From SZUA-309 sp965215995 (lineage in GTDB: Bacteria; Pseudomonadota; Gammaproteobacteria; Pseudomonadales; Azotimanducaceae), in NCBI GenBank assembly GCA_965215995.1, contig OZ244128.1, positions 2,232,001 to 2,296,000 on the forward strand: a stretch of 64,000 nucleotides of DNA, read 5' to 3'. A program made the position numbers and the translations under genes. Below are positions 34,817 to 44,312 of this stretch, piece by piece. The notes under the pieces are model-generated. The model saw only the letters and a program-made list of their open reading frames with translations. It was not told the DNA's origin and ran no database searches. Numbering within the stretch: position 1 is the stretch's first letter; each line of letters opens with the position of its first letter.

Positions 34817-36816
34817 GCCTCGGACGCGGGCGAGACGCGCAGGACTTCAGCAACGGTGGTTAATCCCGCCCCCACCTTCTGCGCACCGGAAAGCCTGAGT
34901 GTGCGCATACCCTCTTTCAGCGCCTGCCGGCGCAGCGCTTCCAGATCGCAATCTTCGCGGATCATCTCCCCCACCTTCTCCGTCATGGGCAACAGCTCGT
35001 AGATACCCATCCTGCCCAGATAGCCGGTATCCCGGCACTCCAGACAGCCCTGTGGGGCGAACGTCTGGGTCGGTGGTTTGGCCCGGAAGGGCCGGATCAT
35101 CAGATCCCAGGCTTCCAGCTCCGTGGCTTCCGCCACCTTGCAATGCGGGCAGAGGGTCCGAACCAGACGCTGAGCCATCACGCCCAGCACGGTGGCTTTG
35201 ATCATGTAGGGCGGCACGCCCAGATCGAGCAGCCGGGTGACCGCCGTGGGTGCATCGTTGGTGTGCAGGGTGGAGATCACCAGGTGACCGGTGAGGGCTG
35301 CTTGAATGGCCATCTCGGCGGTTTCCAGATCCCGAATCTCACCGATCATGATGATGTCCGGGTCCTGCCGCAGCAGCGCGCGCACACCGGCCGCGAAGGT
35401 CACGTCGATGTTCGACTGCACCTGCATCTGGTTAAACGCGGGCTCCACCATTTCGATCGGGTCCTCGATGGTGCAGACGTTCACTTCGTCCGTGGCCAGC
35501 TGCTTCAGGGTCGAGTACAGGGTGGTGGTCTTACCTGAGCCGGTAGGACCGGTTACGAGCACGATGCCGTTCGGCTGACTGATCATGCCCTGCCAGCGTT
35601 CGTAGTCCGAACCGGCCAGACCCAGTTCCCGAAAGCTTCTCAGCAGCACATCCGGATCGAAGATCCGCATGACCATCTTCTCGCCAAAAGCCGTGGGCAG
35701 GGTGGAGAGTCGCAGCTCGACCTCGTCGCCGTCGGGCTGCTTGGTCTTCACCCGGCCGTCCTGCGGCCGGCGTTTTTCAGCCACGTCCATCCGGCCGAGT
35801 ATTTTCAGGCGGCTGGTCACCGCCTGGTTCACGGCGGTCGGCAGCTCGTAGACGTGGTGCAGAACGCCGTCGATACGGAAACGGATCAGACCTTTTTCAC
35901 GCCGCGGCTCGATGTGAATGTCACTCGCTCGCTGATCGAACGCGTAGTTGAGCAGCCAGTCCACGATGTTGACCACATGCGCATCGTTGGCGTCCGGATT
36001 CTTCAGCTCGCCGAGCTCGAGCATCTGCTCGAAGTTCGCCACGCCGGAGATTTCGAAACCCGCTTCCTCGGCCCGGGAGACGGACCGGGCCATTGTATAG
36101 AACTCGAGCTGGAACTTGGTGATGTCCCGGGGGCTTGTGACGACCCTGCGGATTCTTCGGCCGCGCAGAGTCTGGGTGAGCATGCTCTCCCACTGATACA
36201 TATAGGGTTGAGCGCTGGCGATCACCACCTCGTCATCCGAGACTTCGATAGCGAGGATGTTGTGCCGTTGGGCGAAGGCGTATGACATCACCTCGGTGAC
36301 CGCGTTGACGTTCACCTTGAGCGGATCGATCCGCTCGTACGGTTGGCCGGACTTCTCGGCCAGCCACAGCGTCATGGTGTCCAGATCGAGCTCGCGGCCC
36401 GGCTGCTTGCGGTTCTCGTAGCCGCGGTCGGCGACGATCTCCAGGGGGTGCAGGGAGAGCTCTTTCTTGGTACGCGGCGCGATCAGTATGTCTTCGGCCT
36501 GGCGCTGACCGATGAAGCCTTCTTTGACCAACTCATCGAGCATGGTGGGCAGATCGAGGAGCGTCTCGGAGTGAAAATCGAGCCGGTCCGCCAGCGGCGC
36601 CTCTTCAGTCGGGGCCTCACCAGCAGAGCGTTGTCCACTACCGGCCGGATCATCTGCTGAAGGGTTGGTCTCAGCCGCAGGGGACGCCGACGTCTCGGGC
36701 AGGTGCGGTTCGGCCCGTTGAGCGCTTTTCGGATCGTCATCCACTTTGCCGTCAATGGCATCATCATTGACGCCCGCATCGGCAGAATGCTCGCCTGAAG
36801 TCAGGGGGGTGGCCAC
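34813..36816 (-). CDS. GspE/PilB-family secretion ATPase (orphan)
   Basis: 667 aa from the GTG at 36816, which has AAGGAC four bases upstream. A further in-frame GTG at 36888 lacks this. An acidic Pro/Ser-rich leader of about 75 residues precedes a T2SSE_N domain. The ATPase core has ASDIHIEP, Walker A GPTGSGKTTT, the Asp box IEDPIE, Walker B DIIMIGEIRD and the His box STLHTND. Two CxxC pairs (CPHC and CLEC) form the zinc site typical of GspE/PilB. Such ATPases drive pilus or pseudopilus assembly. No pilin, PilC or prepilin peptidase is adjacent; instead it is coupled to glnE. Confidence 0.88.
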   Translation of the reverse strand: MATPLTSGEHSADAGVNDDAIDGKVDDDPKSAQRAEPHLPETSASPAAETNPSADDPAGSGQRSAGEAPTEEAPLADRLDFHSETLLDLPTMLDELVKEGFIGQRQAEDILIAPRTKKELSLHPLEIVADRGYENRKQPGRELDLDTMTLWLAEKSGQPYERIDPLKVNVNAVTEVMSYAFAQRHNILAIEVSDDEVVIASAQPYMYQWESMLTQTLRGRRIRRVVTSPRDITKFQLEFYTMARSVSRAEEAGFEISGVANFEQMLELGELKNPDANDAHVVNIVDWLLNYAFDQRASDIHIEPRREKGLIRFRIDGVLHHVYELPTAVNQAVTSRLKILGRMDVAEKRRPQDGRVKTKQPDGDEVELRLSTLPTAFGEKMVMRIFDPDVLLRSFRELGLAGSDYERWQGMISQPNGIVLVTGPTGSGKTTTLYSTLKQLATDEVNVCTIEDPIEMVEPAFNQMQVQSNIDVTFAAGVRALLRQDPDIIMIGEIRDLETAEMAIQAALTGHLVISTLHTNDAPTAVTRLLDLGVPPYMIKATVLGVMAQRLVRTLCPHCKVAEATELEAWDLMIRPFRAKPPTQTFAPQGCLECRDTGYLGRMGIYELLPMTEKVGEMIREDCDLEALRRQALKEGMRTLRLSGAQKVGAGLTTVAEVLRVSPASEA

Positions 36817-37074
36817 GTAAGTCCTTGAATAGCCGTGTTTAACTGCTGATCTGGCAGTTTTAGGGATGCCTGGTTCTTTTGCAACCACCCCTAAGTATCA
36901 GCACACGATCAGAGGTTGATCTCTGTCACACTCCGAGGCGAAAGACCTGCCCCTGCTTCCCCGCCATGGCGAGCGGGGGCCGACAGCCCGAGATGAGTGT
37001 AGAATGCCCGGCCCGCCGGGCCTCGGGCCCGGACCAACAAGCAGAACTCAAGGGCATCTCGAGAGGTTTACGAC

Positions 37075-38412
37075 GTGGCGGAGAACAACTACGCGCAGTG
37101 GTTTCGCGACTCCACACCCTATATCAGCAAGCACCGGAATCGGACCTTCGTGGTGCTTCTGGATGGCGAGGCGCTCGTGCCCCCGTCCGAGAAGCAGGGA
37201 AACCTCACCAACATCGTTCACGATCTGGCCCTCGTGCACGTGCTGGGCGCACGACTGGTACTCGTGCACGGAGCCCGGCCGCAGCTTGACGAGGCGCTGG
37301 CCAGCGCCGGCCCCGATGCCTTTCACAACGGCCGGAGAATCACCCGGGAGGGTGATCTGCCCACCGTTCTTCGCGTGTTCGGCGAGCTGCGGGCACGGCT
37401 CGAAGCCCTGTTCTCAACCGGTCTGCCCACCAGCCCGCTGCGGGATGTGGACATCAGCGTCATCGGTGGCAATTTCATCACGGCTCGCCCGGTCGGCATC
37501 CTCGATGGGGTAGATCACGAGCTCACCGGCCGGGTGCGAAGGGTGCACGCCGAGCGACTGACCAGAATCCTCGATTCCGGCGCCATCGCGCTGCTTTCAC
37601 CACTCGGCTACTCGCCTTCCGGTCAGGTATTCAACCTGGCTGCAGATGAGCTGGCCGCGGATGTGGCCCTGGCGCTGAATGCGGACAAACTCATAGCCTT
37701 CACCGAAGCCGATGGCCTGACCGGCCCGGATGGCGAGCGGATTTCGCAGATGACACCGGCGGATCTGCACAGTCGGGTGGCCGCCGGTGCCCAGCACCTG
37801 GCATCAGTGCTCCGGGCTGCCCGCGGTGGGGTGCCCAGCTGCCAGCTGGTCTCCTGGGCGGCGGATGGCGCGCTGCTGCAGGAGCTCTATACCGCTGCCG
37901 GATCCGGCACCCAGATTCAGGAAGACGCCGGCGCCTTTATCCGCCCTGCGGGTGCCGCTGACGTGGCTCACATCGTGGAAGTGATCCGGCCGCTGGAGGA
38001 GTCAGGTGCGCTGGTCCGACGTAACCGGGACCGACTGGAGGAAGAGATCGATCACTTCCTGGTGGCAGACATCGACCGAACGGTGGTTGGCTGCTGTGCC
38101 GTCTATCCGTTCGGAGACAGCGCCGAGCTTGCCTGCGTGGCCGTGCACGCTTCCTACCGGGAAGGCAACGCTGACGCCGACAGCACCGGCGAACGCTCTG
38201 CCCGGGTGGGCAGCGCCCTCCTGGCCGCCGCCGAGGAGCGGGCCCGGCAGGGCGGCGCCAGCACCCTTTTCGCGCTCACAACTCAGACCCGGGACTGGTT
38301 TCTGGATCACGGTTTCGCCGACGCGGGTCTGGAGTCGCTACCGGCACCCAAACAGGCCATGTATAACTACCAGCGAAACGCCACGGTCATGATCAAGGCG
38401 CTCGACAGTTAA
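37075..38412 (+). CDS. argA: N-acetylglutamate synthase
   Basis: 445 aa classical ArgA: amino-acid-kinase-like domain (about 20-290) followed by a GNAT domain (about 295-445). It makes N-acetylglutamate, the first arginine intermediate. The AAK half includes LVLVHGARPQLDEAL and FNLAADELAADVALALNADKLI. The GNAT half includes VGCCAVYPFGDSAELACVAVH and LFALTTQTRDWFLDHGFAD. Starts with GTG; TAGAAT at 37000-37005 is a weak -10 candidate in the 258 bp divergent gap. It ends nine bases before ilvD. Confidence 0.95.
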   Translation: MAENNYAQWFRDSTPYISKHRNRTFVVLLDGEALVPPSEKQGNLTNIVHDLALVHVLGARLVLVHGARPQLDEALASAGPDAFHNGRRITREGDLPTVLRVFGELRARLEALFSTGLPTSPLRDVDISVIGGNFITARPVGILDGVDHELTGRVRRVHAERLTRILDSGAIALLSPLGYSPSGQVFNLAADELAADVALALNADKLIAFTEADGLTGPDGERISQMTPADLHSRVAAGAQHLASVLRAARGGVPSCQLVSWAADGALLQELYTAAGSGTQIQEDAGAFIRPAGAADVAHIVEVIRPLEESGALVRRNRDRLEEEIDHFLVADIDRTVVGCCAVYPFGDSAELACVAVHASYREGNADADSTGERSARVGSALLAAAEERARQGGASTLFALTTQTRDWFLDHGFADAGLESLPAPKQAMYNYQRNATVMIKALDS

Positions 38413-38421
38413 GGAATCGAA

Positions 38422-40104
38422 ATGACGGACGACACCAGCAAGAGACCCTTTTCCTCGCTCGTCGTAGACGGCGTTGCCCAGGCTCCGAGCCGGGCCATGC
38501 TCTACCCGGTGGGCTTCACGGAGGCAGATTTTGCCAAACCTCAGATTGGCGTGGCTTCCACCTGGTCCATGGTGACGCCCTGTAACATGCACATCAACGC
38601 GCTGGCCGATGCGGCAGCCATGGGTGCGGACGAGGCCGGTGGCAAGAGCGTGTTGTTCAACACCATCACGGTTTCCGACGGCATCTCCATGGGCACACCG
38701 GGCATGCGTTACTCCCTGGTGTCCCGGGAGGTCATTGCCGACTCGATCGAAACCGTGGTCGGCGCGCAGGGCTTCGACGGCTTTGTTGCGATCGGCGGCT
38801 GTGACAAGAATATGCCGGCCTGCGCCATGGCAATGGCCCGTATGGACCGACCAAGCGTGTTCGTTTACGGCGGCACCATCCTGCCGGGGGCTGAGCGCAG
38901 GGACATCGTCTCCGTATTCGAGGCCGTCGGCGGCCACGCAGCCGGTACGGTATCCGATGTGGAGCTGAAAGAGGTGGAAAGCACGGCCATTCCCGGTCCC
39001 GGTTCTTGCGGCGGTATGTACACGGCCAACACCATGGCATCCGCCATCGAAGCCCTCGGCCTCTCCCTGCCGAACAGCTCCGCCCAGAACGCGGTCTCGG
39101 AGGCCAAGCGCCAGGACAGTTACAACGCCGGTGCGGCGGTCTTCAACCTGATCGACAAAGGCATCAAGCCGAGCGACATACTCTCCATGGAGGCGTTCGA
39201 AAACGCGATCACCGTGACCATCGCGCTGGAGGGTTCCACCAATGCCGTGCTGCACCTCCTCGCCATCGCTCACGCCGCACGCATTCCCCTGTCGATTGAC
39301 GATTTCAGTCGCATCGGCTCCCGGGTGCCGGTGCTGGCCGACATGCGTCCTGCTGGCCAGTACGCCATGAGCGAACTGATCGAGATCGGCGGCATTCAGC
39401 CGCTGATGAAAACCCTGCTTGCGGAAGGACTCCTGCATGGCGACTGCCTGACGGTAACCGGCAGGACTCTGGCAGAGAATCTGGCGGACGTAGCCCCCTA
39501 TCCCGAGGGTCAGAAAGTGGTGCGGCCGCTGTCTGATCCGATCAAGAAGGACTCTCACCTGGTCATTCTGTACGGCAATCTGGCTCCGGAAGGTGCGGTC
39601 GCCAAGATCACCGGTCATGAAGGTCTGACGTTCACCGGCACGGCTCGCTGTTTTCACGGCGAGGAAGCTGCCATGAGCGCCATCATGGACGGCCAGGTGA
39701 GCAAAGGAGACGTGGTCGTGGTGCGCTACGAAGGGCCCCGCGGGGGACCCGGCATGCGCGAGATGCTGTCCCCGACCAGCGCCATCAACGGTCTGGGGCT
39801 CTCCCAGGATGTTGCTCTGATCACCGACGGCCGCTTCTCCGGCGGCTCGCACGGTTTCGTGATCGGTCACATCACGCCGGAAGCCTACGACGGTGGCCCG
39901 ATCGCCCTGATCGAAGACGGTGACCAGATCACCGTGGATGCGGAAAGCAGGGAGATCACCCTGCACGTGGACGAGGCGACGCTTGCACGGCGCAAGACGG
40001 CCTGGCGCAAGCCCGCCCCTTATGCGGACCGAGGAACCCTGGCCAAGTACGCACGGCTGGTGAGCTCAGCAAGCACGGGTGCGGTCACGGATACCGATGG
40101 ATGA
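38422..40104 (+). CDS. ilvD: Dihydroxy-acid dehydratase
   Basis: 560 aa Fe-S dehydratase of the Ile/Val pathway. Cluster cysteines lie in STWSMVTPCNMHI, AIGGCDKNMPACAMAM and GSCGGMYTANTMAS, the pattern of the shorter IlvD form. The C-terminal GRFSGGSHGFVIGHITPEA is a family signature. AAGGAATCGAA provides a ribosome-binding site. It shares the four-base ATGA overlap with the next gene. ilvE in the same window acts two steps later in pathway order. Confidence 0.96.
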   Translation: MTDDTSKRPFSSLVVDGVAQAPSRAMLYPVGFTEADFAKPQIGVASTWSMVTPCNMHINALADAAAMGADEAGGKSVLFNTITVSDGISMGTPGMRYSLVSREVIADSIETVVGAQGFDGFVAIGGCDKNMPACAMAMARMDRPSVFVYGGTILPGAERRDIVSVFEAVGGHAAGTVSDVELKEVESTAIPGPGSCGGMYTANTMASAIEALGLSLPNSSAQNAVSEAKRQDSYNAGAAVFNLIDKGIKPSDILSMEAFENAITVTIALEGSTNAVLHLLAIAHAARIPLSIDDFSRIGSRVPVLADMRPAGQYAMSELIEIGGIQPLMKTLLAEGLLHGDCLTVTGRTLAENLADVAPYPEGQKVVRPLSDPIKKDSHLVILYGNLAPEGAVAKITGHEGLTFTGTARCFHGEEAAMSAIMDGQVSKGDVVVVRYEGPRGGPGMREMLSPTSAINGLGLSQDVALITDGRFSGGSHGFVIGHITPEAYDGGPIALIEDGDQITVDAESREITLHVDEATLARRKTAWRKPAPYADRGTLAKYARLVSSASTGAVTDTDG

Positions 40105-40751
40105 GCACGCTGATCGATGTCAGCCATGCCATCGAGGACGGCACGATCACCTACCCCGGCCTGCCCGCGCCCAGCATCTGCGATTACCTGAGCCGGGAAG
40201 CTGCCAGAGAGCAGTACGCTGAAGGCACCAGCTTCCACATCGGTCGGATCGACATGGTGGCAAACACCGGCACCTATATGGACGCGCCTTTTCACCGTTT
40301 CGAGAACGGCAAAGACCTGGCTGAACTGCCCCTCACCTCTATCGCCGACCTGCCCGGCCTGCGGGTCCGCTGCGAGGAGATGGCCATCGGTCCGGAGGCA
40401 TTCGCAGGGTTGGATCTCTCCGGTCGTGCCGTGCTGGTGAGAACCGGCTGGGATCGGCACTGGGGCAAGCCGGAGTATCTGACCGGGCATCCGTTCCTGA
40501 CCGAGGCAGCTGCCAACCACCTGCTCGAAGCCGGAGCCGCATTGGTCGGCATCGACTCGCTGAACATCGACGACACCAGAGGCTTGAACCGCCCGGTGCA
40601 CACCATCCTGCTCGGTGCCGAAATACCCATCGTCGAGCACCTTTGCAATCTGGATGCGCTTCCCGACCAGGGCTTCCGTTTTCACGCAGCGCCGGTGAAA
40701 GTTCGGGCCTTCGGCACCTTCCCCGTTCGCGCCTATGCGGTCACCCGATGA
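40101..40751 (+). CDS. Cyclase/kynurenine-formamidase-fold hydrolase
   Basis: 216 aa of the metal-dependent cyclase family (KynB, isatin hydrolase). The signature normally reads HxGTHxDxPxH; here it is NTGTYMDAPFHRF, so two of the usual metal-binding histidines are Asn and Tyr. The downstream GVLVRTGWD-like motif (AVLVRTGWDRHWG) and LLEAGAALVGIDSLNIDD are kept. A catalytic role with altered metal site is possible; the substrate is unknown. It begins within the last codons of ilvD, so it is translated from the same message. Confidence 0.82.
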   Translation: MSTLIDVSHAIEDGTITYPGLPAPSICDYLSREAAREQYAEGTSFHIGRIDMVANTGTYMDAPFHRFENGKDLAELPLTSIADLPGLRVRCEEMAIGPEAFAGLDLSGRAVLVRTGWDRHWGKPEYLTGHPFLTEAAANHLLEAGAALVGIDSLNIDDTRGLNRPVHTILLGAEIPIVEHLCNLDALPDQGFRFHAAPVKVRAFGTFPVRAYAVTR

Positions 40752-41340
40752 CGACAGCGCCATCACGTCCCGGGGCAAGCAACCGCCCCGCCGGGTCATT
40801 CTGCTGCACGGACCACCTGCCTGCGGCAAGCTGACCATTGCCCGCTGCCTTGCTGAGCACATCGAGGCGGTTATCCTGCACAACCACTTGACCTTCAACC
40901 TGGCGCGCGAGCTTTTCAGCATCGGCGATCAGCGCCTGCTGGACCTTCATCGTGAGCTTCGAATGGTGATGCTCAGGCATGCACTGGCACCCACTGAGGC
41001 TGGCGCAACGCCCGTACCCGATCTGGTTCTGACCCTGGTGTACGCCGAGCCCGGCTCCGTCGCCAACCTGACGCAGATCACCGGGTTGATCGAAGAATCC
41101 GGGGCCCAGCTCCTGCCCGTCTATCTGCAGTGCACTCGAGAGACACTACTCCGCCGTGTCCAGTCAGCGGACCGGGAAAAGGAAGGCAAGCTGCATACTC
41201 CCACCCGGCTCGAGGTGCTTCTGGCTGAAAACCATTACCCACCACTGCCTCATGCGCAGACTCGGATCATCGACAACGACGATCTGAGTGCGGACGCGGC
41301 TGCGCTAGAAATCCTCAGAGCTCTCTCGCTCAACTCATAA
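40735..41340 (+). CDS. Small P-loop kinase-like protein
   Basis: 201 aa. A Walker A motif at the N-terminus (RVILLHGPPACGKLTIARCLAE) is followed by a helical region and VYLQCTRETLLRRVQSADREKEGK, resembling the arginine-rich lid of small-molecule kinases such as gluconate or shikimate kinases. The substrate is not recognisable. The ATG at 40735 gives a 17 bp overlap with the cyclase gene; the other nearby ATG (40748) is out of frame. Last gene of the argA-ilvD run. Confidence 0.72.
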   Translation: MRSPDDDSAITSRGKQPPRRVILLHGPPACGKLTIARCLAEHIEAVILHNHLTFNLARELFSIGDQRLLDLHRELRMVMLRHALAPTEAGATPVPDLVLTLVYAEPGSVANLTQITGLIEESGAQLLPVYLQCTRETLLRRVQSADREKEGKLHTPTRLEVLLAENHYPPLPHAQTRIIDNDDLSADAAALEILRALSLNS

Positions 41341-41473
41341 ACAGAACGTGATCTGCACCGTTGATCCCAGCGGCGTAATTGCGCATAGTTCACCCTGATT
41401 CACCCAAAGTTAAGCCAAGTTACTGAAATAAAAACTCGAACCTGACGACAAATCCGCTCGCGAAACGAATGCG

Positions 41474-41983
41474 ATGAAACTGCTCTACCGACAGATACCC
41501 CACTTGTTCGCCCTCCTTACCGCCTGGCTCTGGAGCGGCGCCGCCCTTGCCGAGCCGGAAAAGGCCGGTCGGATCCTGGTCGACAAGTCCGAGCGCACGC
41601 TGGTGCTGTTCGCCGACGGACGTCCGATCAGAAGCTATCCTGTGTCCCTCGGCCGGAATCCCGTGGGCCACAAACGCTATGAAGGCGACAAGCGCACGCC
41701 GGAAGGCATCTACCTCATCGACGGCAAAAACCCAAACAGCGCCTTCCACCTGTCGTTGCACATCTCCTATCCCAACGAGCGGGACGTGCGGGCTGCGCGC
41801 GAGCGGGGCTGGGATCCAGGTGGTCAGATCGTCATTCACGGTCTGCCCACGGGGCTGATGAAGACGTCTGCGAGCAAGTACGACTACGATTGGACCGATG
41901 GCTGCATCGCGGTGAGCAACGCCGCCATTGAAGAGATCTGGGAGTTGGTCGACGAAGGCACCCTGATCGAGATCACGCCTTAA
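41474..41983 (+). CDS. L,D-transpeptidase (YkuD family)
   Basis: 169 aa with a signal peptide (LFALLTAWLWSGAALA) and a single YkuD catalytic domain. The active-site block is IVIHGLPTG followed by WTDGCIAVSNAAIEEIW, with Cys as nucleophile. These periplasmic enzymes form 3-3 peptidoglycan cross-links or attach lipoproteins to the wall. No LysM or peptidoglycan-binding domain is present, making this the minimal form. The 133 bp upstream gap is AT-richer than its surroundings, but no clear promoter is seen. Confidence 0.92.
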   Translation: MKLLYRQIPHLFALLTAWLWSGAALAEPEKAGRILVDKSERTLVLFADGRPIRSYPVSLGRNPVGHKRYEGDKRTPEGIYLIDGKNPNSAFHLSLHISYPNERDVRAARERGWDPGGQIVIHGLPTGLMKTSASKYDYDWTDGCIAVSNAAIEEIWELVDEGTLIEITP

Positions 41984-42032
41984 CGCACAGCCATCCGGAA
42001 CGGCAGTTCCAGCACAGGGGAGGATTCAGACG

Positions 42033-42308
42033 ATGGACTGGAAGGTCTTTCTGACCATTTTCGGCACGGTATTTCTTGCTGAGCTCGGGGACAAGACTCA
42101 GCTCGCTACCGTGCTCTTTGCAACCCGGGAATCACTGCATCCGATCATGGTGTTCGTGGCCGCGTCCGCGGCGTTGATCGCCACCACGGCCGTGGGCGTG
42201 GCTGCCGGCAACTTCATTGCTGATCAGGTAGATACCCGGGTCCTTGCCTATATCGCTGGGTTCGGCTTCATGATCATCGGAGCTTGGACGATCTGGAACG
42301 CCAGCTAG
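42033..42308 (+). CDS. Single-domain GDT1/UPF0016 membrane transporter
   Basis: 91 aa with three hydrophobic segments and one copy of the family motif E-x-G-D-K-[TS] (FLAELGDKTQLATVLFATR). Full-length members contain two such domains; half-size bacterial ones are thought to dimerise. GDT1/MneA-type proteins export Mn2+ or Ca2+. A strong GGGGAGG ribosome-binding site precedes the ATG by about ten bases. The call is confident; the ion is inferred. Confidence 0.9.
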   Translation: MDWKVFLTIFGTVFLAELGDKTQLATVLFATRESLHPIMVFVAASAALIATTAVGVAAGNFIADQVDTRVLAYIAGFGFMIIGAWTIWNAS

Positions 42309-42374
42309 TCGTGTAACGATCGGGTTTTCCGCATGGCGTGGATCAGCGCCAGTTCCGCAGCATGCGAACGAAGA

Positions 42375-43880
42375 TCAAAGGCCTTCTCGGGTGTTCACGC
42401 CATCGAGCGGGAAGATCGGACGGCGGACGTTTTCAAAGGTGACCTCGGAGTAATCCGAGGTGCACACGCCGCGTCCGGCACACTCCACGACGTGTGCGAC
42501 CAAAGGCATGAATCCGACCCGGTAGTGGATGCGCGACTTCAGCATGAGATAGCGCCGCTCTGTGGGCTCGATGCCGAGACTTCGGAAACAGCCGGGATCG
42601 AACGGCTCGATATGCCGGGAGATCACCACGATGTCCACACCGCCGACGCGCAGAACCACCGTCCTGCCCATGTTCATGGTCAATCCGCGGGACATGGCAA
42701 CGGTCGCTGGGAAGCGCCCCTCGGATATCAGCCGGACCCTACCGGTGACCGTCAGCGGACGGCTCTGTTCCGCCAGCGCCGGCATGGGCAGCTTGCCGCC
42801 GAGAGAGACGGTGACCTGCTCGCCCACCCCGGCCGCCGCCATCTCGGCGACCGCATCCGGGTCGTAGATACCGAAGACGGCCACGTCGTCGAGCCCGGCA
42901 GCCAGCACTTCGGCAAGCACCTCGGTGGTGTCCATGGTGCCGCCGGAGGCCGTATTGTCATAGTGATCGAGCAGCAGCACCGGTCCGGCCGTGTCCTCGG
43001 CTTCGGCAAGTGTTCTGGCTCGCGCCAGGGATTCGGACAGCGGCTCCACCTGATAGACGAACGCCTGCCGCTCTGACCAGGCGCTGTCCAGGAGCTCGTC
43101 CCGATAACGTTCGGCGAGCGCCGGATCGTCGTCCGTCACTACCACCACCGAAAGCCCGGCATTGTGAATGTCTGCATGGGGAAAGCCGGTAAACAGACTC
43201 ACCGAAAGCGCACCTTGTGCTTCCATTTCCCGGGCTCGCGCCTGCAAGGCCTTGTTGGGATGATCGTCTGTTCCCTGACGCATCACGTGCGGCAGCATGG
43301 GTGCATTGCCCCAGGCCATGGTCGGCTTGCACTGGTCAGTCAGTGCCGACAAGGTCAGCCGACCGGCTTTCAGTGCGGTTTCATCCATGTCGATGTGCGG
43401 ATAGGTGTGATATCCGGTCACCATCGTGGCCAGGTCCACCATGTCCGGATACAGGTTCGCATGCATGTCCAGGGCCACGCCGACAGGGACATCCGGAGCC
43501 ACCGCCCGCACCCTGCGCAGCAGCTCGCCCTCCCCGTCCTCGAACGATTTGGTGACCATGGCTCCGTGCAGATCCAGCAAGATGGCATCCGGTCCGTCTG
43601 CGGCCGCTGCGACGATGCGTTCGGCAATGTACTCGAAGGCATCGTTTTCCACCGGACCAGACGGCGGCGCCCCGGCGATGATCGGCACCACGACCTCGGC
43701 GCCAAACTCGGCTGCCGCCCGCAGGTAGCCACCGGGGCAGCTTGCAGTACCGGTGTAGGTGCGCACCGCCTCCTCTCCAGCGAGGGGTGCAGGTCTGCCA
43801 CCGGAGAATCGGTCCAGGTCGGTGATCACCGGCGAGAAGGTATTGGTCTCGTGACTCATGGTGGCGATGACGACGCGCAT
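42375..43880 (-). CDS. M81 family metallopeptidase (MlrC-like)
   Basis: 501 aa from the ATG at 43880, preceded by GGAGAG six bases upstream. A longer frame to 44015 adds unrelated sequence. It starts MRVVIATMSHETNTFSP, the MlrC/DUF1485 signature, with ILLDLHGAMV and GVALDMHANLYPDMV further on. The C-terminal MlrC domain shows LLLDHYDNTASGGTMDTTEVL. MlrC of microcystin degraders is a putative zinc peptidase acting on linear peptides; most homologues have no known substrate. It stands alone, divergent from the small lipoprotein gene. Confidence 0.9.
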   Translation of the reverse strand: MRVVIATMSHETNTFSPVITDLDRFSGGRPAPLAGEEAVRTYTGTASCPGGYLRAAAEFGAEVVVPIIAGAPPSGPVENDAFEYIAERIVAAAADGPDAILLDLHGAMVTKSFEDGEGELLRRVRAVAPDVPVGVALDMHANLYPDMVDLATMVTGYHTYPHIDMDETALKAGRLTLSALTDQCKPTMAWGNAPMLPHVMRQGTDDHPNKALQARAREMEAQGALSVSLFTGFPHADIHNAGLSVVVVTDDDPALAERYRDELLDSAWSERQAFVYQVEPLSESLARARTLAEAEDTAGPVLLLDHYDNTASGGTMDTTEVLAEVLAAGLDDVAVFGIYDPDAVAEMAAAGVGEQVTVSLGGKLPMPALAEQSRPLTVTGRVRLISEGRFPATVAMSRGLTMNMGRTVVLRVGGVDIVVISRHIEPFDPGCFRSLGIEPTERRYLMLKSRIHYRVGFMPLVAHVVECAGRGVCTSDYSEVTFENVRRPIFPLDGVNTREGL

Positions 43881-44045
43881 GGGGCTCTCTCCGTGGGCTT
43901 CCTTGAACTTCCGCCCATGGTATGCCGCGGCTGCTGTGCTAGCATCTTTCGAATTCCAACCGATGACCGGGCCAGCCGACGTTCCGCTGCGCTCCGCTGT
44001 CGAACTCTCTGACATGACTGATGAACAAAGAGAAGGAGTCCTTCC

Positions 44046-44243
44046 ATGCCCAGCAATCAGCCTCCCAGCCGCACCAGCAGAACTTTCGCCGCTCTCGCCC
44101 TGATCGCGGCTCTAGGCGCGCTCACCGGCTGCGCGCCGGAAGTCGGCAGCGAGCGCTGGTGCGAAGCCATGGCGGAAAAGCCGAAAGGCGACTGGACGGC
44201 CAACGAAGCCATGGACTACGCCGAGCATTGTCTGATCGACTGA
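44046..44243 (+). CDS. DUF3012 small lipoprotein
   Basis: 65 aa. The signal sequence AALALIAALGALTGC ends in the lipobox LTGC, so the mature protein starts at a lipid-modified cysteine. The mature part APEVGSERWCEAMAEKPKGD, then WTANEAMDYAEHC, is the DUF3012 consensus, with two further cysteines that could form a disulfide. Function is unknown. A GAAGGAG ribosome-binding site precedes the ATG. Confidence 0.9.
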   Translation: MPSNQPPSRTSRTFAALALIAALGALTGCAPEVGSERWCEAMAEKPKGDWTANEAMDYAEHCLID

Positions 44244-44312
44244 CCTCTGGGCTTGGAATACCATTACTTGTAGAGGTCGCGTAGAACGCGAAAATCGCGA
44301 AGAGACTGAGCC

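Noticed and set aside
38338..39966. 542-codon minus-strand frame opposite ilvD
   Set aside because: ilvD has all Fe-S motifs; the opposite frame is a His-rich shadow.
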